DNA of 64,000 bases, taken from assembly GCF_900269665.1 (NCBI RefSeq), contig NZ_LT985361.1, forward strand, positions 3,294,801 through 3,358,800. The letters are read 5' to 3'. The notes under the pieces were generated by a model that worked only from the letters and a program-made list of their open reading frames with translations, did no database searches and had not been told where the DNA came from. The position numbers were made by a program, and so were the translations under genes. Positions 8,860 to 18,712 of this stretch are shown here, in pieces; the stretch's first letter is position 1, and each line of letters opens with the position of its first letter. This DNA comes from Nocardia suismassiliense. Its GTDB lineage: Bacteria > Actinomycetota > Actinomycetes > Mycobacteriales > Mycobacteriaceae.

Positions 8860-9091
8860 TTCGAAGAATCAGAACGTGGGGGAAATGCGGACGACTACAT
8901 GGCCTGGGATATAAGTCACCACCTCGAATCCTCTACAGAAGGAACAGAAAATCTCAGCTGTCGCCGAAGGCTCTTCGGGACAGGATCTCATCCACGGTAC
9001 GACAGACCTCGGTCCCTGCGCACGTCATAGTGGTGTCCGCCACCATCCGGCTCGTCTGGCCGGTCACCCAGCCCGGCCGGACCGCCCAGAC
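8860..9091. other. Intergenic leader region, no gene seen
   Basis: Together with the leader above, this fills the 385 bases between the DHA2 exporter and the ligase gene. It is less GC-rich than its surroundings (around 8900-8960). No open frame with a ribosome site and no RNA gene was recognised. It must hold the exporter promoter and any 3' signal of the ligase gene's upstream neighbour. Confidence 0.4.
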
Positions 9092-11083
9092 CTAGACGAC
9101 CTTGGCGTCGATCAGCAGGTTCCAGATCTCACCCTGGTCCACGACCTCGACCCCGAGCTTCTCCGCCTTGGTCAGCTTGCTCTCGCCGACTCCGGCACCG
9201 GTGATCAGCATGTCGGTGCTCGCCGAGACCGAGGACGCCGCCGTCGCTCCCGCCTTCTCACACAGGCGCTGAAACGTAGGGCGGGCGACCTTTTCGCCGG
9301 AGCGCGGGTCGCTGATCGCGCCGGTGATCACCACCGTCTTGCCGGCCAGCGGCGCGCCGGCCGCGATGACAGGCGGCAGGTCCTCATCGCGCACGTCCAG
9401 CGAGACGCCCGCCTGTCGGAGCCGCTCCAGTTCCGGGCGCAGGCGAGTGAGGTGCACGACCAGGGAGGCGGCGACCTTCGGTCCGATGTCCTCCACCGCG
9501 ACGAGCCGTTCCTCGCCCGCGTCGGCGACCTCCTCGAGGGAGCCGAAGCCCGCGCGGGCCAGGCGCGCGGCGGTGCCGTCGGAAGCCATCGGGATCGCCA
9601 GGCCGATCAGCGCACGGCGCAGGCCGACCTGCCGGCTGGCATCGATCGACTCGATCATGCGCGCGGCCGAGACCTCGCCGATGCGGTCGAACTCGAGCAG
9701 ACGTTCCTTGGTCAGCGTGTAGAAGTCCGCGGGACTTTCCAGGATGCCCGCCTCGGCGAGCCGTTCGATCCACTTCTGCCCGATGGCGTCGATGTCGGCC
9801 GCCGCCCGCGACGCCCAATGGATCAGCCTGCGCACCGTCTGCGCGGGACAGGAGACGTTGGTGCAGAACAGCTCCCGGCTGTTGCCCTGTTCGGTTACCG
9901 GCTGCTCGCAGGAGGGGCAGACCGTGGGCGGCACGATCTCTTGCTCCTCGCCGGTGCGTTTGGAAGCGTCGAGCACGCCCGCCACGAACGGGATCACGTC
10001 GCCCGCGCGGCGCACCAGAACCGTGTCACCGACCTTGATGTCGCGCGCGCGGATCACCTCTTGGTTGGCCAGCGTGGCCTTGGTGACGGTCGTGCCGCCG
10101 ACGAACACCGGCTCCAGCCACGCGACCGGGACGATCTTGCCGGTCTTGCCGACGTCCCAGATCACCTCGCGCAGCAACGTGGTCTTCTCCTCGGCGGCGA
10201 ACTTGAACGCCAGCGCGCCACGCGGGGAGTTCGACCGAGTTCCGGCCGCCGCGTAGGCCTCTCGGTCGGCCAGTCGCAGTACCGCGCCGTCGAGGTCGTA
10301 ATCCAGATCGTTGCGGCCCTGCTCGATCGCGGTGATCGCCGCCTGCGCCTGCTCGGCGTCGGCGCAGTGCCGCCTCTGCGCGCCGGCGATGCCCAGCGCG
10401 CGCAACCCCTCCTCGAGGTCGACGGCGGCGCCGCCGTCGGAGGTGTCCAAGTCGAAGCCGAAGAACCGCAGGCGGCGTTCGGCCACCGTGGCCGGGTCCT
10501 GCGCGCGCGGCGTGCCCGCCGCGGCGTTGCGGGGGTTGATCAGCGGCTTGTCCGGGTGCGCGGTGTTGTAGGCGACGAAGGGCGAACGCAGCATCACCGC
10601 CTCGCCACGGACCTCCACCCGGCCCGGTGCGTCGATCCGCTCCGGAATACCGTCGACCAACGCCCGGACCAGCATGGTCACATCGTCACCGGTCGTGCCG
10701 TCACCGCGGGTCACCGCACGCGCCAGCCGCCCGTCCTCGAAAACCAGAGCCAGCGACAATCCGTCGAGCTTCGGCATCACCACCACCGACTGACCGGGGA
10801 AGCGGTCGAAGAACGCCGCCACCTGCTCGGGTTTGGTCGCCTTCTCCAGCGACAGCATCGGCCGCGAATGCCGGATCGGGGCGTGCAGCACCGCGGGCGC
10901 GCCGACCTCGTCCAGCGGATTCGGGTCCGGCGCGAGCTCGGGGTTCGCCTCGATCAGGCCGCGTAGCTCGTCCTCGATCGCGTCGTACTCGGCGTCCGCG
11001 ACCAGCGGCGACCCCTGGTAATAGGCATCGCGCAGCGCCACAATTCGATCCGCGAGCTCTTGGATACGTTCACCGATTTCCAC
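9092..11083 (-). CDS. NAD-dependent DNA ligase, divergent LigA paralogue
   Basis: A 663-residue LigA-type ligase that seals nicks using NAD. The order is an N-terminal Ia/adenylation region with catalytic Lys105 in KLDG, the NPRNAAAGT motif, an OB fold, a four-Cys zinc finger (CPSC ... CTNVSC), helix-hairpin-helix repeats and a C-terminal BRCT domain. It differs from the housekeeping mycobacterial LigA: the usual ELKIDG is PKLDG and MLSLDNAF is MLSLEKAT. It is also some 30 residues shorter. I therefore read it as a second, non-essential copy. It is divergent from the AfsR-like gene. Confidence 0.9.
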   Translation of the reverse strand: MEIGERIQELADRIVALRDAYYQGSPLVADAEYDAIEDELRGLIEANPELAPDPNPLDEVGAPAVLHAPIRHSRPMLSLEKATKPEQVAAFFDRFPGQSVVVMPKLDGLSLALVFEDGRLARAVTRGDGTTGDDVTMLVRALVDGIPERIDAPGRVEVRGEAVMLRSPFVAYNTAHPDKPLINPRNAAAGTPRAQDPATVAERRLRFFGFDLDTSDGGAAVDLEEGLRALGIAGAQRRHCADAEQAQAAITAIEQGRNDLDYDLDGAVLRLADREAYAAAGTRSNSPRGALAFKFAAEEKTTLLREVIWDVGKTGKIVPVAWLEPVFVGGTTVTKATLANQEVIRARDIKVGDTVLVRRAGDVIPFVAGVLDASKRTGEEQEIVPPTVCPSCEQPVTEQGNSRELFCTNVSCPAQTVRRLIHWASRAAADIDAIGQKWIERLAEAGILESPADFYTLTKERLLEFDRIGEVSAARMIESIDASRQVGLRRALIGLAIPMASDGTAARLARAGFGSLEEVADAGEERLVAVEDIGPKVAASLVVHLTRLRPELERLRQAGVSLDVRDEDLPPVIAAGAPLAGKTVVITGAISDPRSGEKVARPTFQRLCEKAGATAASSVSASTDMLITGAGVGESKLTKAEKLGVEVVDQGEIWNLLIDAKVV

Positions 11084-11203
11084 AGTCCCTGACGCTACCG
11101 ATACCTACCGACAACCGCGCGAAAGACGCCACCCGGCGCGCTCGATCCGGGTTGGGCAGGGTCGAGGACCAAGGCCCGGCACCGCCCACGGCAGAATGGT
11201 GCG

Positions 11204-14200
11204 GTGCAGATCGGGATGCTTGGACCGCTCGAGATCCGAGAAGAAGACGGCGGATTGATCGAGATACCAGGTGCTCGGTTGCGGACGCTGGTGGTTGCCC
11301 TCGCGCTCGAACCCGGGCGTGTGGTCCCGAAAGCGACGCTGGTCGACTGGATTTGGGGCGAGCAGCTGCCCGCCGACGCGGCGAATTCCTTGCAGGCGTT
11401 GGTGTCCCGGCTGCGGCGGGTGCTGCCGGAGGGGGCGCTCGACGGGCAGGCGGGTGGCTATCGGCTGACGGTGGAGCCGCGCGCTGTCGACGCGATCCGG
11501 TTCGAACAGCTGCTCGACCAGGCTCGCGGTGCTGAGGATGCGCACCAGGCCAAGCTGTTGCGGGAGGCCCTCGAGCTGTGGCGTGGTGCGCCGATGCAGG
11601 ACGTCGGCGTGCAGGACAGCGGCGCGGCCGACGCGGTGGTGACGCGTCTGGAAGGGCTGCGCCTCGCCGCACTGGAGGACTGCTACGAAGCGGAGATCCG
11701 GCTCGGACGGGGTACCGAACTGGTCAATGAGCTGACCGAGCTGGTGGCCAGGTATCCGGTGCGAGAACGGCTCGTCGCCGCGCTGATGCGTGCCCTCGGT
11801 GCTGCGGGGCGTAGCAATGAGGCGCTGGTCGTGTACCAGCGGGCACGAGAAACCCTCGCCGACGAACTGGGCGTCGACCCGTCAGCGGAGCTCGCCGCGC
11901 TGCACGTCGCGTTGCTGCGCGGCGAGTTCGGCGCCGAGGACCACGACCGCAAGACGAACCTGCGGGCCGAGTTGACCACCTTCGTCGGCAAATACGGCGA
12001 CGTCGCCGCGGTGCGCGAACTCGTTGCGCAACACCGGCTCACCACGTTGACCGGGCCGGGCGGCTCCGGAAAAACTCGGCTCGCCCTGGAAACCGCGCGG
12101 ACACTGCTCGACGATCTGCCGGAAGGTGCCTGGTTGGTGGAGCTGGCGTCCGTCGGCGCGAATGGTGATGTGGCGCAGTCGGCGCTCGCCGCACTCGGGC
12201 TCCGGGACGCGCTGCTCGGCGGCGCACCGGACGCGGAACCGATAGACCGGCTGATCGCCGCGCTCCGCGAGCGGGAAACGCTGTTGATCCTGGACAACTG
12301 CGAGCATGTGATCGAGTCCGCGGCGACGTTCGCCCATCGGATGCTCGGCGAGTGCCGCCGGTTGCGCATTCTGGCGACGAGCCGGGAACCGCTCGGCATT
12401 ACGGGTGAGGCGCTATGGCAGGTGGTGCCGCTGGCGTTGCCCGCCGAGGACGCGGACCCGGGTGTGATCGAGTCCTCGCCGGCGGTTCAGCTGCTGCGCG
12501 ACCGGGCCGGCGCGGTGCGCACAGATCTTGCGGTCGACGCGAACGCACTGGAGACCATGGCGCGCGTCTGCCGCGCGCTGGACGGAATTCCCTTGGCCAT
12601 CGAGCTGGCCGCGGCACGGTTGCGCACCATGTCGCTCGATCAGCTCGCCACCCGCCTCGACGATCGGTTCCGCCTGCTGACCGGCGGTAGCCGCACCGCG
12701 CTGCCGCACCATCGCACGTTGCGTGCGGTGGTCGACTGGAGCTGGGAGCTGCTCACCGACGCCGAACGGCTGGTGCTGCGCAGGCTCGCGGTGTTCGCCG
12801 GTGGCGCGAGTCTGGAAGCGGCCGAACAGGTTTGCGCGGGCGACGACGCGGTCGAGCGGTGGGAGGTGCTCGATCTGCTCACCGTGCTGACCGAGAAGTC
12901 GCTGCTGGTCGCCGCCGGGGACAGCGGTCCGCGCTATCGGATGCTCGACACGATCAAGCAGTACGCCGCGGACCGGCTGGTGGAGTCGGGGGAGGCGGAC
13001 GCGGCGCGCCACGCGCATCTCGCGTACTTCACCGGGCTCGCCGACACAGCCGAGTCGCATCTGCGCCGTGCCGAGCAGTTGACGTGGCTCGCCACGCTCG
13101 AGGTCGAGCACGATAATCTCGCCGTCGCGATGCGGGGTGCGCTCGCGGCCGGTGACGCGGCCGGGGCGATGCGGCTCGCGGCGGCGGCGGGCTGGTACTG
13201 GTGGCTCAGCGGGCACAAGGCCGAGGGTATGGAGCTGATCACCGCCGCCGCCGACCTGGCGGGCGAGGTGGACGATGCGACCCGGGCGATGGTGTACGCG
13301 CTGGTCGTGCACTTCATGAGCTCGGGGCCGAGTGACGATGGCCAGGTGGAGGAATGGATCCACAAGGCGTACCGATTCAGTCGGAACAGTCAGTCCCACA
13401 ACCCGTTGCTGCGGTTCGTGGACGCGCTGGAACACATGCTGCAAGGGCCGGATGCGCTGCTGCCCGCGTTCGAGCCGCTGATCACCGATGACGATCCCTG
13501 GGTGCGGGCGCTGGCCCGGCTGCAACTGGGCAAGATGCGGATCGTGCTCGGTCAGCCGGGGCGGGAGGCGGACGTCTATCTGGAGACCGCGCTCGCCGAG
13601 TTCCGAGCCATCGGCGAGCGCTGGGGCATGTCGTTCGCGTTGACCGAGCTGGCGAATCGCGTCGCCATGCGCGGCGAATTCGCCGGTGCGTGTGCGCATC
13701 TCGACCAAGCGATCGCGGTGGTCACGGAGGTCGGCACGATCGAGGACGTGCTGTCGATGCGGGCGCGACAGGCTCAGTTCTATTGGCTCCTAGGGGATGT
13801 GGCGGCGAGTGAGGCCGCGATGGTCGAGGCGCAGCGGTACGCGGATCAGTCCGCCTGGCCGAACGCACTGGCCGAACTCGCCTTGGCGCGAGCGGAGTTG
13901 GCCCGTTGGCGCGGCGACAGCGAGGAGGCGTACCGGCAAATCGACGCCGCGACAACGCTATTGGGCAGCGATGCGGAACGGGGTTATGTCCGCGCGCTGA
14001 TCCGCGGCATGCGCGGCTACCTCGCGGACAGTCTCGACGACGCCCGCGAACATCACGCGGTGGCCTTCGACGCGGCATCGGCTGCGGGATTCGCGCCGCT
14101 CATTGCCCAAATGCTCGTCGGCATAGCGGATTTGGCGCTGCGCCGCGAACAGGACGAGCAGGCGGCGCGGCTGCTCGCGGCGAGTGCCGCGGTGCGCGGG

Positions 14201-14344
14201 CTGCCTGATCATTCCCTACCCGATGTGGCTCGGATCGAGCAGACCGCACGACGTCGCCTCGGCGAAGCACGCTTCACCGAGGCGACGGAGGATGGGGCAC
14301 AAGCAGATTGGCGCGAACTGGTGGCAACTACGCTTGCTCGCTGA
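11204..14344 (+). CDS. AfsR-like SARP regulator with NB-ARC ATPase and TPR domains
   Basis: A 1046-residue regulator starting at GTG. Residues 1-90 form an OmpR-type winged helix (IPGARLRTLVVALAL, VSRLRRVLP), and 95-245 the bacterial transcriptional activation domain. An NB-ARC/STAND ATPase follows, with Walker A GPGGSGKT at about 284-291 and Walker B LLILDN at about 360-365. TPR-like helical repeats fill about 600-1040. Such proteins switch on secondary metabolism or stress genes after ATP-driven assembly. It is divergent from the ligase gene (120 bases) and its 3' end overlaps the serine hydrolase gene tail to tail by 17 bases. Confidence 0.9.
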   Translation: MQIGMLGPLEIREEDGGLIEIPGARLRTLVVALALEPGRVVPKATLVDWIWGEQLPADAANSLQALVSRLRRVLPEGALDGQAGGYRLTVEPRAVDAIRFEQLLDQARGAEDAHQAKLLREALELWRGAPMQDVGVQDSGAADAVVTRLEGLRLAALEDCYEAEIRLGRGTELVNELTELVARYPVRERLVAALMRALGAAGRSNEALVVYQRARETLADELGVDPSAELAALHVALLRGEFGAEDHDRKTNLRAELTTFVGKYGDVAAVRELVAQHRLTTLTGPGGSGKTRLALETARTLLDDLPEGAWLVELASVGANGDVAQSALAALGLRDALLGGAPDAEPIDRLIAALRERETLLILDNCEHVIESAATFAHRMLGECRRLRILATSREPLGITGEALWQVVPLALPAEDADPGVIESSPAVQLLRDRAGAVRTDLAVDANALETMARVCRALDGIPLAIELAAARLRTMSLDQLATRLDDRFRLLTGGSRTALPHHRTLRAVVDWSWELLTDAERLVLRRLAVFAGGASLEAAEQVCAGDDAVERWEVLDLLTVLTEKSLLVAAGDSGPRYRMLDTIKQYAADRLVESGEADAARHAHLAYFTGLADTAESHLRRAEQLTWLATLEVEHDNLAVAMRGALAAGDAAGAMRLAAAAGWYWWLSGHKAEGMELITAAADLAGEVDDATRAMVYALVVHFMSSGPSDDGQVEEWIHKAYRFSRNSQSHNPLLRFVDALEHMLQGPDALLPAFEPLITDDDPWVRALARLQLGKMRIVLGQPGREADVYLETALAEFRAIGERWGMSFALTELANRVAMRGEFAGACAHLDQAIAVVTEVGTIEDVLSMRARQAQFYWLLGDVAASEAAMVEAQRYADQSAWPNALAELALARAELARWRGDSEEAYRQIDAATTLLGSDAERGYVRALIRGMRGYLADSLDDAREHHAVAFDAASAAGFAPLIAQMLVGIADLALRREQDEQAARLLAASAAVRGLPDHSLPDVARIEQTARRRLGEARFTEATEDGAQADWRELVATTLAR

Positions 14345-15437
14345 GGTCGGTCTGTCCGCCGCAGAACACCTCCGCGACGAGTAGCTTTGTCGCTTCCTGG
14401 AAAGCCGCGGCCATGGACAGGTCGGGGTCGTCCACGTAGTTCAGCGCGGCGGTCAGGGTCGTGCTGCCGTCGGGCGTGCTGTACATCAGGGCTGCGTGGC
14501 CCGAGATGCCGCCGTTGTGCGTGATGACGGTGCCGCCGCAGCCGGTGTCCTGCACGAACACGCCCAGGCCATAGCCGACTTTGGGGTGCGGCGTGCACAT
14601 CTCGGCCAGCAGCGGTGCAGGCAGAAGCTTGCCGGTAACCAGTGCGGAGATGAACGTCTGCAAGTCCCGGGTTGTCGAGATCATGTCACCGCCGCTGGAG
14701 ATCCAGGACGGGTTCTGGCCGGTGACGTCGACGATCTGCTGCTCGCCGCCGTCCTCGTAGCGGTAGTAGGCGTGGGCGTGCGGTTCGGGGATCGCCGATT
14801 CGGTGGTCGGTGCCACGGTGTCGTGCAGGCCCAGCGGCCCGAGAATCAGCCGCTGCATCTCCTCGGCGTACGGGCGGCCGCTGACCTTTTCGATCAGCAG
14901 CCTGGCCAGCACGTAGTTGGTGTTGGCGTAGCTCCAATCCGTCCCGGGTTCGAACCGGGCCGGCTTGGACAAGGCCAGCCGCACCAGTTCCTCGGGCGGG
15001 TAGGTCTTGAAACGGTTGTCCACCCATTCCTTGCCGGACCAAGCGATCCCCGGCACGAACGTCCCGTCCTCGAGTAGCTCGCCGGTGAAGTTGAAGATTC
15101 CGCTGGTGTGCTGCAACAGCATTCGTACCGTGATCCGGGGGTCCAGCTCGAACTCCGGCAGGTAGTCGACCACCGCGGTGTCGAGGTCGATCTTACCTTC
15201 GGCAACCAACTGGAGGACCAGGGTTGCGATGAAAGTCTTTGTGTTGCTGCCGATTCGGATGTGGCCGTTGGCCGGCGGCTGCGCGGTTCCGCCCAGTTCG
15301 CTCAGGCCCGCGCTGCCGAGCCACTCGCCCTGCTCGTCGTGCACGCGCAATTCGACACCGGTGAAACCGGAATCGGCCATCTGCTGGATGAGCTTCTGGA
15401 GTTCCGGACGATCCGGCGCGGTGGATGGGGTGTTCAT
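14328..15437 (-). CDS. Serine hydrolase, beta-lactamase/DD-carboxypeptidase family
   Basis: A 369-residue class C beta-lactamase-like hydrolase. The nucleophile motif S-x-x-K is Ser64-Asn-Thr-Lys67, Y-x-N is Tyr170-Ala-Asn172 and the third motif is HNGG near 317, so all catalytic motifs are intact. Family members are DD-carboxypeptidases, esterases or D-aminopeptidases. No Sec signal peptide is visible, which suggests a cytoplasmic esterase-like role rather than a cell-wall enzyme. It lies 50 bases downstream of the DUF4097 gene on the same strand, so the two are probably co-transcribed. Confidence 0.88.
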   Translation of the reverse strand: MNTPSTAPDRPELQKLIQQMADSGFTGVELRVHDEQGEWLGSAGLSELGGTAQPPANGHIRIGSNTKTFIATLVLQLVAEGKIDLDTAVVDYLPEFELDPRITVRMLLQHTSGIFNFTGELLEDGTFVPGIAWSGKEWVDNRFKTYPPEELVRLALSKPARFEPGTDWSYANTNYVLARLLIEKVSGRPYAEEMQRLILGPLGLHDTVAPTTESAIPEPHAHAYYRYEDGGEQQIVDVTGQNPSWISSGGDMISTTRDLQTFISALVTGKLLPAPLLAEMCTPHPKVGYGLGVFVQDTGCGGTVITHNGGISGHAALMYSTPDGSTTLTAALNYVDDPDLSMAAAFQEATKLLVAEVFCGGQTDLSEQA

Positions 15438-15487
15438 GGTTCTGCTGCTCTCTCTGATGTCGTGCTCGGGTGGTTCAGGGTCGTTGG

Positions 15488-16123
15488 CTACGCGGCGTGG
15501 CGAATGGTGATGTTGCCGAAGGAGTTACGCGCGAACACCTGCACGGTTTCCGCCTTCTCCAGCTGCTGGACCGGGCTCATGGCGTTCAGGACGCTGCCTT
15601 GCACTGCATTGGTTTCCAGCCGCACCGCGCTGCCCGGGTGGATGCCTACTTCCAGCTCGCCGAAGGACGTCTCCAGCCGCAGTACACCGCGCGCTGCTTC
15701 GCCGATGCGGATATCACCCTTGGCCACCGTGGCGGTCACCGAATCGCCGGGGCGTTCGACGGTGATATCGCCCGCGGCTACCGCCAGGTCGCACTCGCCG
15801 AGCTCGCCGGCGCCAAGCAGATGGCCCACTCCGGCGCTGGCTTTCAGCCGGGAGCCGGTGGGGACCTCGATGGTGACCGTGATCGATGGGTTGCCGCCGA
15901 ACGGGGTGTAGGTCCGCCACTGCTTCGGCGTTTTCACGGTCAGGGTGCCTGCGGTGAAATCGACCTGGGTTTGCTCGGCGGCGCGCACGTCGCCCTTCTT
16001 GGCCGGATCGGCCGGTCGGACCTCGACGACAGTGTCGGTGCGGTCGGAAGCTATGACGGTGACGTCGCCGCTCAGCACGTCGACGGTGATGGCGATGGGG
16101 GCGGGGGTCTGGAAGGTGGACAT
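15488..16123 (-). CDS. DUF4097-type beta-solenoid protein
   Basis: A 211-residue protein made of short repeating beta strands (IAITVDVLSGDVTVIAS, LAVAAGDITVERPGD, VTATVAKGDIRIGEA, LETSFGELEVGI). This is the DUF4097/DUF2807-like adhesin-type solenoid. There is no signal peptide or membrane segment. The ATG follows AAAGGAGTACGACC, a strong ribosome site. It is first of a two-gene unit with the serine hydrolase. Function unknown; in Firmicutes related domains sit in envelope-stress proteins. Confidence 0.8.
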   Translation of the reverse strand: MSTFQTPAPIAITVDVLSGDVTVIASDRTDTVVEVRPADPAKKGDVRAAEQTQVDFTAGTLTVKTPKQWRTYTPFGGNPSITVTIEVPTGSRLKASAGVGHLLGAGELGECDLAVAAGDITVERPGDSVTATVAKGDIRIGEAARGVLRLETSFGELEVGIHPGSAVRLETNAVQGSVLNAMSPVQQLEKAETVQVFARNSFGNITIRHAA

Positions 16124-16400
16124 GGTCGTACTCCTTTGGGTGGAACGGATTTCGCGGGATCAGCTGGTGCACAGTGCCGAGGTGGGCTTGCGCTGTCCCT
16201 CGGTTGCTGTGCTGTTCATGGGACTACTGTCGCCAGTCCGGCTGATACCGACCTGACAGCGGTCTGACACGTCTACTGACATGGTGTTAGGCCAGGTCAC
16301 GGCGGCATCCTGGTCCCGGATCGAGCCGTCCGCCCTGGACGGCAGCGCGGCGCAAGGGTTGTGCAAGGGGCATGCAATCGGACGCACGCAGAGTCGAGGC

Positions 16401-17582
16401 ATGACCGAAACATTCGATGCGCACTCGCACCGCCCGGAACGAGGAACCGCCACGCACACACCCGTCACGATCATCGGCGCTGGACTCGGCGGACTCACAC
16501 TGGCTCGCGTGCTGCACGTGCACGGCATTCCGGCCACCGTCTACGAGGCCGAGCCCTCGCCGACGGCGCGTGCGCAGGGCGGGCTGCTCGACATCCACGA
16601 CTACAACGGGCAACTCGCCATCGCCGCAGCCGACCTGATGGACGAGTTCCGTGGTCTCATTCTCCCGGGCCGCCAAGCGATGCGGATCCTCGACCGCGAC
16701 GGCACCGTCCTGCTCGACAAGGCCGACGACGGCACCGGTGGCCGTCCCGAGGTGCAGCGCGGCGAGCTGCGCGAGCTGTTACTCGACTCCTTACCCGCAG
16801 GCACCGTCCAGTGGGGCCACAAGGTCAGTGGTGTTCGCACTCTCGGCCAGGGCAGGCACGAGGTGAACTTCGCCGACGGCGGCACCATCGTCACCAACAT
16901 GCTCGTCGGCGCCGACGGTGCGTGGTCACGCGTCCGCCCACTGCTGTCCACCGCCACACCCGAATACGTCGGCGAGTCGTTCGTCGAGACCTACCTCTTC
17001 GACGCCGACACCCGCCACCCCGCCGTGGCCGCAACGGTCGGCGGCGGATCGCTGATGGCGCCCGCACCCGGCCGACAGATCCACGCCCACCGAGAAAGAG
17101 GCGCGACGCTGCACGCCTATGTGGTGCTCGCCGAGACACTGGATTGGTTCGCCGGCATCGACTGGACCGATACTGCCGCGGCCACCGCGCGGATCGCCGC
17201 GGAGTTCGACGGTTGGGCCCCGGAGCTCACCGCGCTGATCACCGACACCGACACGGCGCCGATCTGGCGCCCGAACTACGCGCTGCCACGCAACCACCGG
17301 TGGGACCGAGTGCCAGGAGCAACCCTGGTCGGAGACGCTGCCCACCTCGCCGCCCCCAACGGCGAAGGCGCCAACCTCGCCATGCTCGACGGTGCCGAAC
17401 TCGGCAAGGCCCTCGCCGCGCACCCCGGCGACACCGAAGCTGCCCTGACCGAATACGAGCAGGCCATGTTCGCCCGCAGCACCGAGATCGCCACCGAGGC
17501 AGCCCAATTCTTCGAAGAACTCTTCGACGGCACAGCCGCGAGCTTGGTCGCCGTGTTCGCCGGACAAGACCAGAACCGCTGA
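16401..17582 (+). CDS. TetX-like FAD-dependent monooxygenase
   Basis: A 393-residue class A flavoprotein monooxygenase. The FAD Rossmann motif is GAGLGG at about 27-32, the DG/DxxR region carries GADGAWSRVR, and the GD motif reads LVGDAAHLAAPNGEGAN. Compared from memory with TetX, the stretches GGLLDIHDYNGQLAI and RPEVQRGELRELLLDSL match the substrate-face segments of tetracycline-inactivating enzymes, so this belongs to that subfamily. Actual tetracycline activity is not shown. The ATG at 16401 places the Rossmann fold at the usual distance. It is convergent with a MerR gene. Confidence 0.85.
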   Translation: MTETFDAHSHRPERGTATHTPVTIIGAGLGGLTLARVLHVHGIPATVYEAEPSPTARAQGGLLDIHDYNGQLAIAAADLMDEFRGLILPGRQAMRILDRDGTVLLDKADDGTGGRPEVQRGELRELLLDSLPAGTVQWGHKVSGVRTLGQGRHEVNFADGGTIVTNMLVGADGAWSRVRPLLSTATPEYVGESFVETYLFDADTRHPAVAATVGGGSLMAPAPGRQIHAHRERGATLHAYVVLAETLDWFAGIDWTDTAAATARIAAEFDGWAPELTALITDTDTAPIWRPNYALPRNHRWDRVPGATLVGDAAHLAAPNGEGANLAMLDGAELGKALAAHPGDTEAALTEYEQAMFARSTEIATEAAQFFEELFDGTAASLVAVFAGQDQNR

Positions 17583-17624
17583 GTTCGAGTCGGCGTCGTC
17601 AGCAGCTCACGCGCACCAGGATGT

Positions 17625-18599
17625 TCATCCTGAAGTCGCGTGGGCTGCCGGCGCCTCGGTGCGGCTGGTGGATCGGGCCAGTGCGTCGTACATCCAGTTG
17701 TGTGCTTGTCCCACGGTGATACGGGTTTTCAGCAGCTGCTCGGTCAGCGCCCAGTATCGGTGAATCCGATGGTCGGTGTGGGTGGCGTCGTTCATTAATT
17801 GCTCGCGGAACTGCGGGGAGTCCCGTTCGCCTCGCGCGCCGGCATGGGCGTTGACGAATCGATCGAGTGCATCGCCACCATGTGGCCGTACGTTTTCCGA
17901 TACCAGTGCGGACACCTCCGCCATGGCCTCGCCTACTTCCGCGTACAGTCCTTGTCGATCGCGGATAAGCTCCGGCTGATTCCGCCAGAGTTGCTGTCGG
18001 ACAGCATTGTTCAAGTCGGGTTCGGCGACAAGCGCGACCAGCTCGGCATACGCGACGACCTCCTCGACAGACGGATCCGCGGGCGGTTCAGGGACATTCC
18101 AGCCGACGAAGATGTCTACATCGCACCGACGTACCGGTGCGAGGACGCGCCGCCAGAACCGCTGGAGGCCCTCGTGCGCCGCACCACTGTCCTGCACGGT
18201 GGCCAGCAGCGCGAGTCGGTGGGCTCGCTGCGTAGGGGTGGCCGTCTCGACCGCCCGTAGTGACGCCCGCCGCCATGCCATGGACCTGAATTCGATATCC
18301 AGTCTCGCACTTTCGGCCGCGATGACCTCGGCTATCGACTGCTCTCGGTGCAGCACATCGGTGATCGAGCTCAGCCCGAAACCGAGCGCGCGCAAGCGCC
18401 GGACCAGCAGCAGTCGTTCAGTGGCGCTGTGCACGTCGAACATCCGATGCCCGCCTGCGCTGCGGTGCGATTCCAGCATGCCTTCGTCGCAATAGAACCG
18501 GATCGTGCGCACCGCGAGCCCGGTGCGGCGCGCCAATTCTCCGATACTCACCAGCCCGTCGGCTTGTGTGCCGTCTGTCACAACCTCTTGAACCTCCAC
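17625..18599 (-). CDS. MerR-family transcriptional regulator
   Basis: A 324-residue regulator. The winged helix at about 15-85 reads LVSIGELARRTGLAVRTIRFY and SAGGHRMFDV, then LRALGFGLSSI, all standard for MerR. The C-terminal 200 residues are helical and include Trp-rich segments; no metal-binding Cys cluster is seen, so an organic ligand is more likely than a metal. It is convergent with the TetX-like gene (42 bases) and divergent from the acyl carrier protein gene. Confidence 0.88.
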   Translation of the reverse strand: MEVQEVVTDGTQADGLVSIGELARRTGLAVRTIRFYCDEGMLESHRSAGGHRMFDVHSATERLLLVRRLRALGFGLSSITDVLHREQSIAEVIAAESARLDIEFRSMAWRRASLRAVETATPTQRAHRLALLATVQDSGAAHEGLQRFWRRVLAPVRRCDVDIFVGWNVPEPPADPSVEEVVAYAELVALVAEPDLNNAVRQQLWRNQPELIRDRQGLYAEVGEAMAEVSALVSENVRPHGGDALDRFVNAHAGARGERDSPQFREQLMNDATHTDHRIHRYWALTEQLLKTRITVGQAHNWMYDALARSTSRTEAPAAHATSG

Positions 18600-18712
18600 C
18601 CCGGTGGAGCTCTTAGCGTACTGGCACTGCGCTCGACCCTCAGGAGGGAACCGCTGCCGTCGGGCGAGCGGCGTAGCGCAGCTATGTGCTCGTATCGAGG
18701 AGAAGGTGATTC

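Noticed and set aside
14930..14970. A GGTTCGAACC sequence resembling a tRNA T-arm
   Set aside because: It lies inside the conserved coding part of the serine hydrolase and no tRNA cloverleaf surrounds it.
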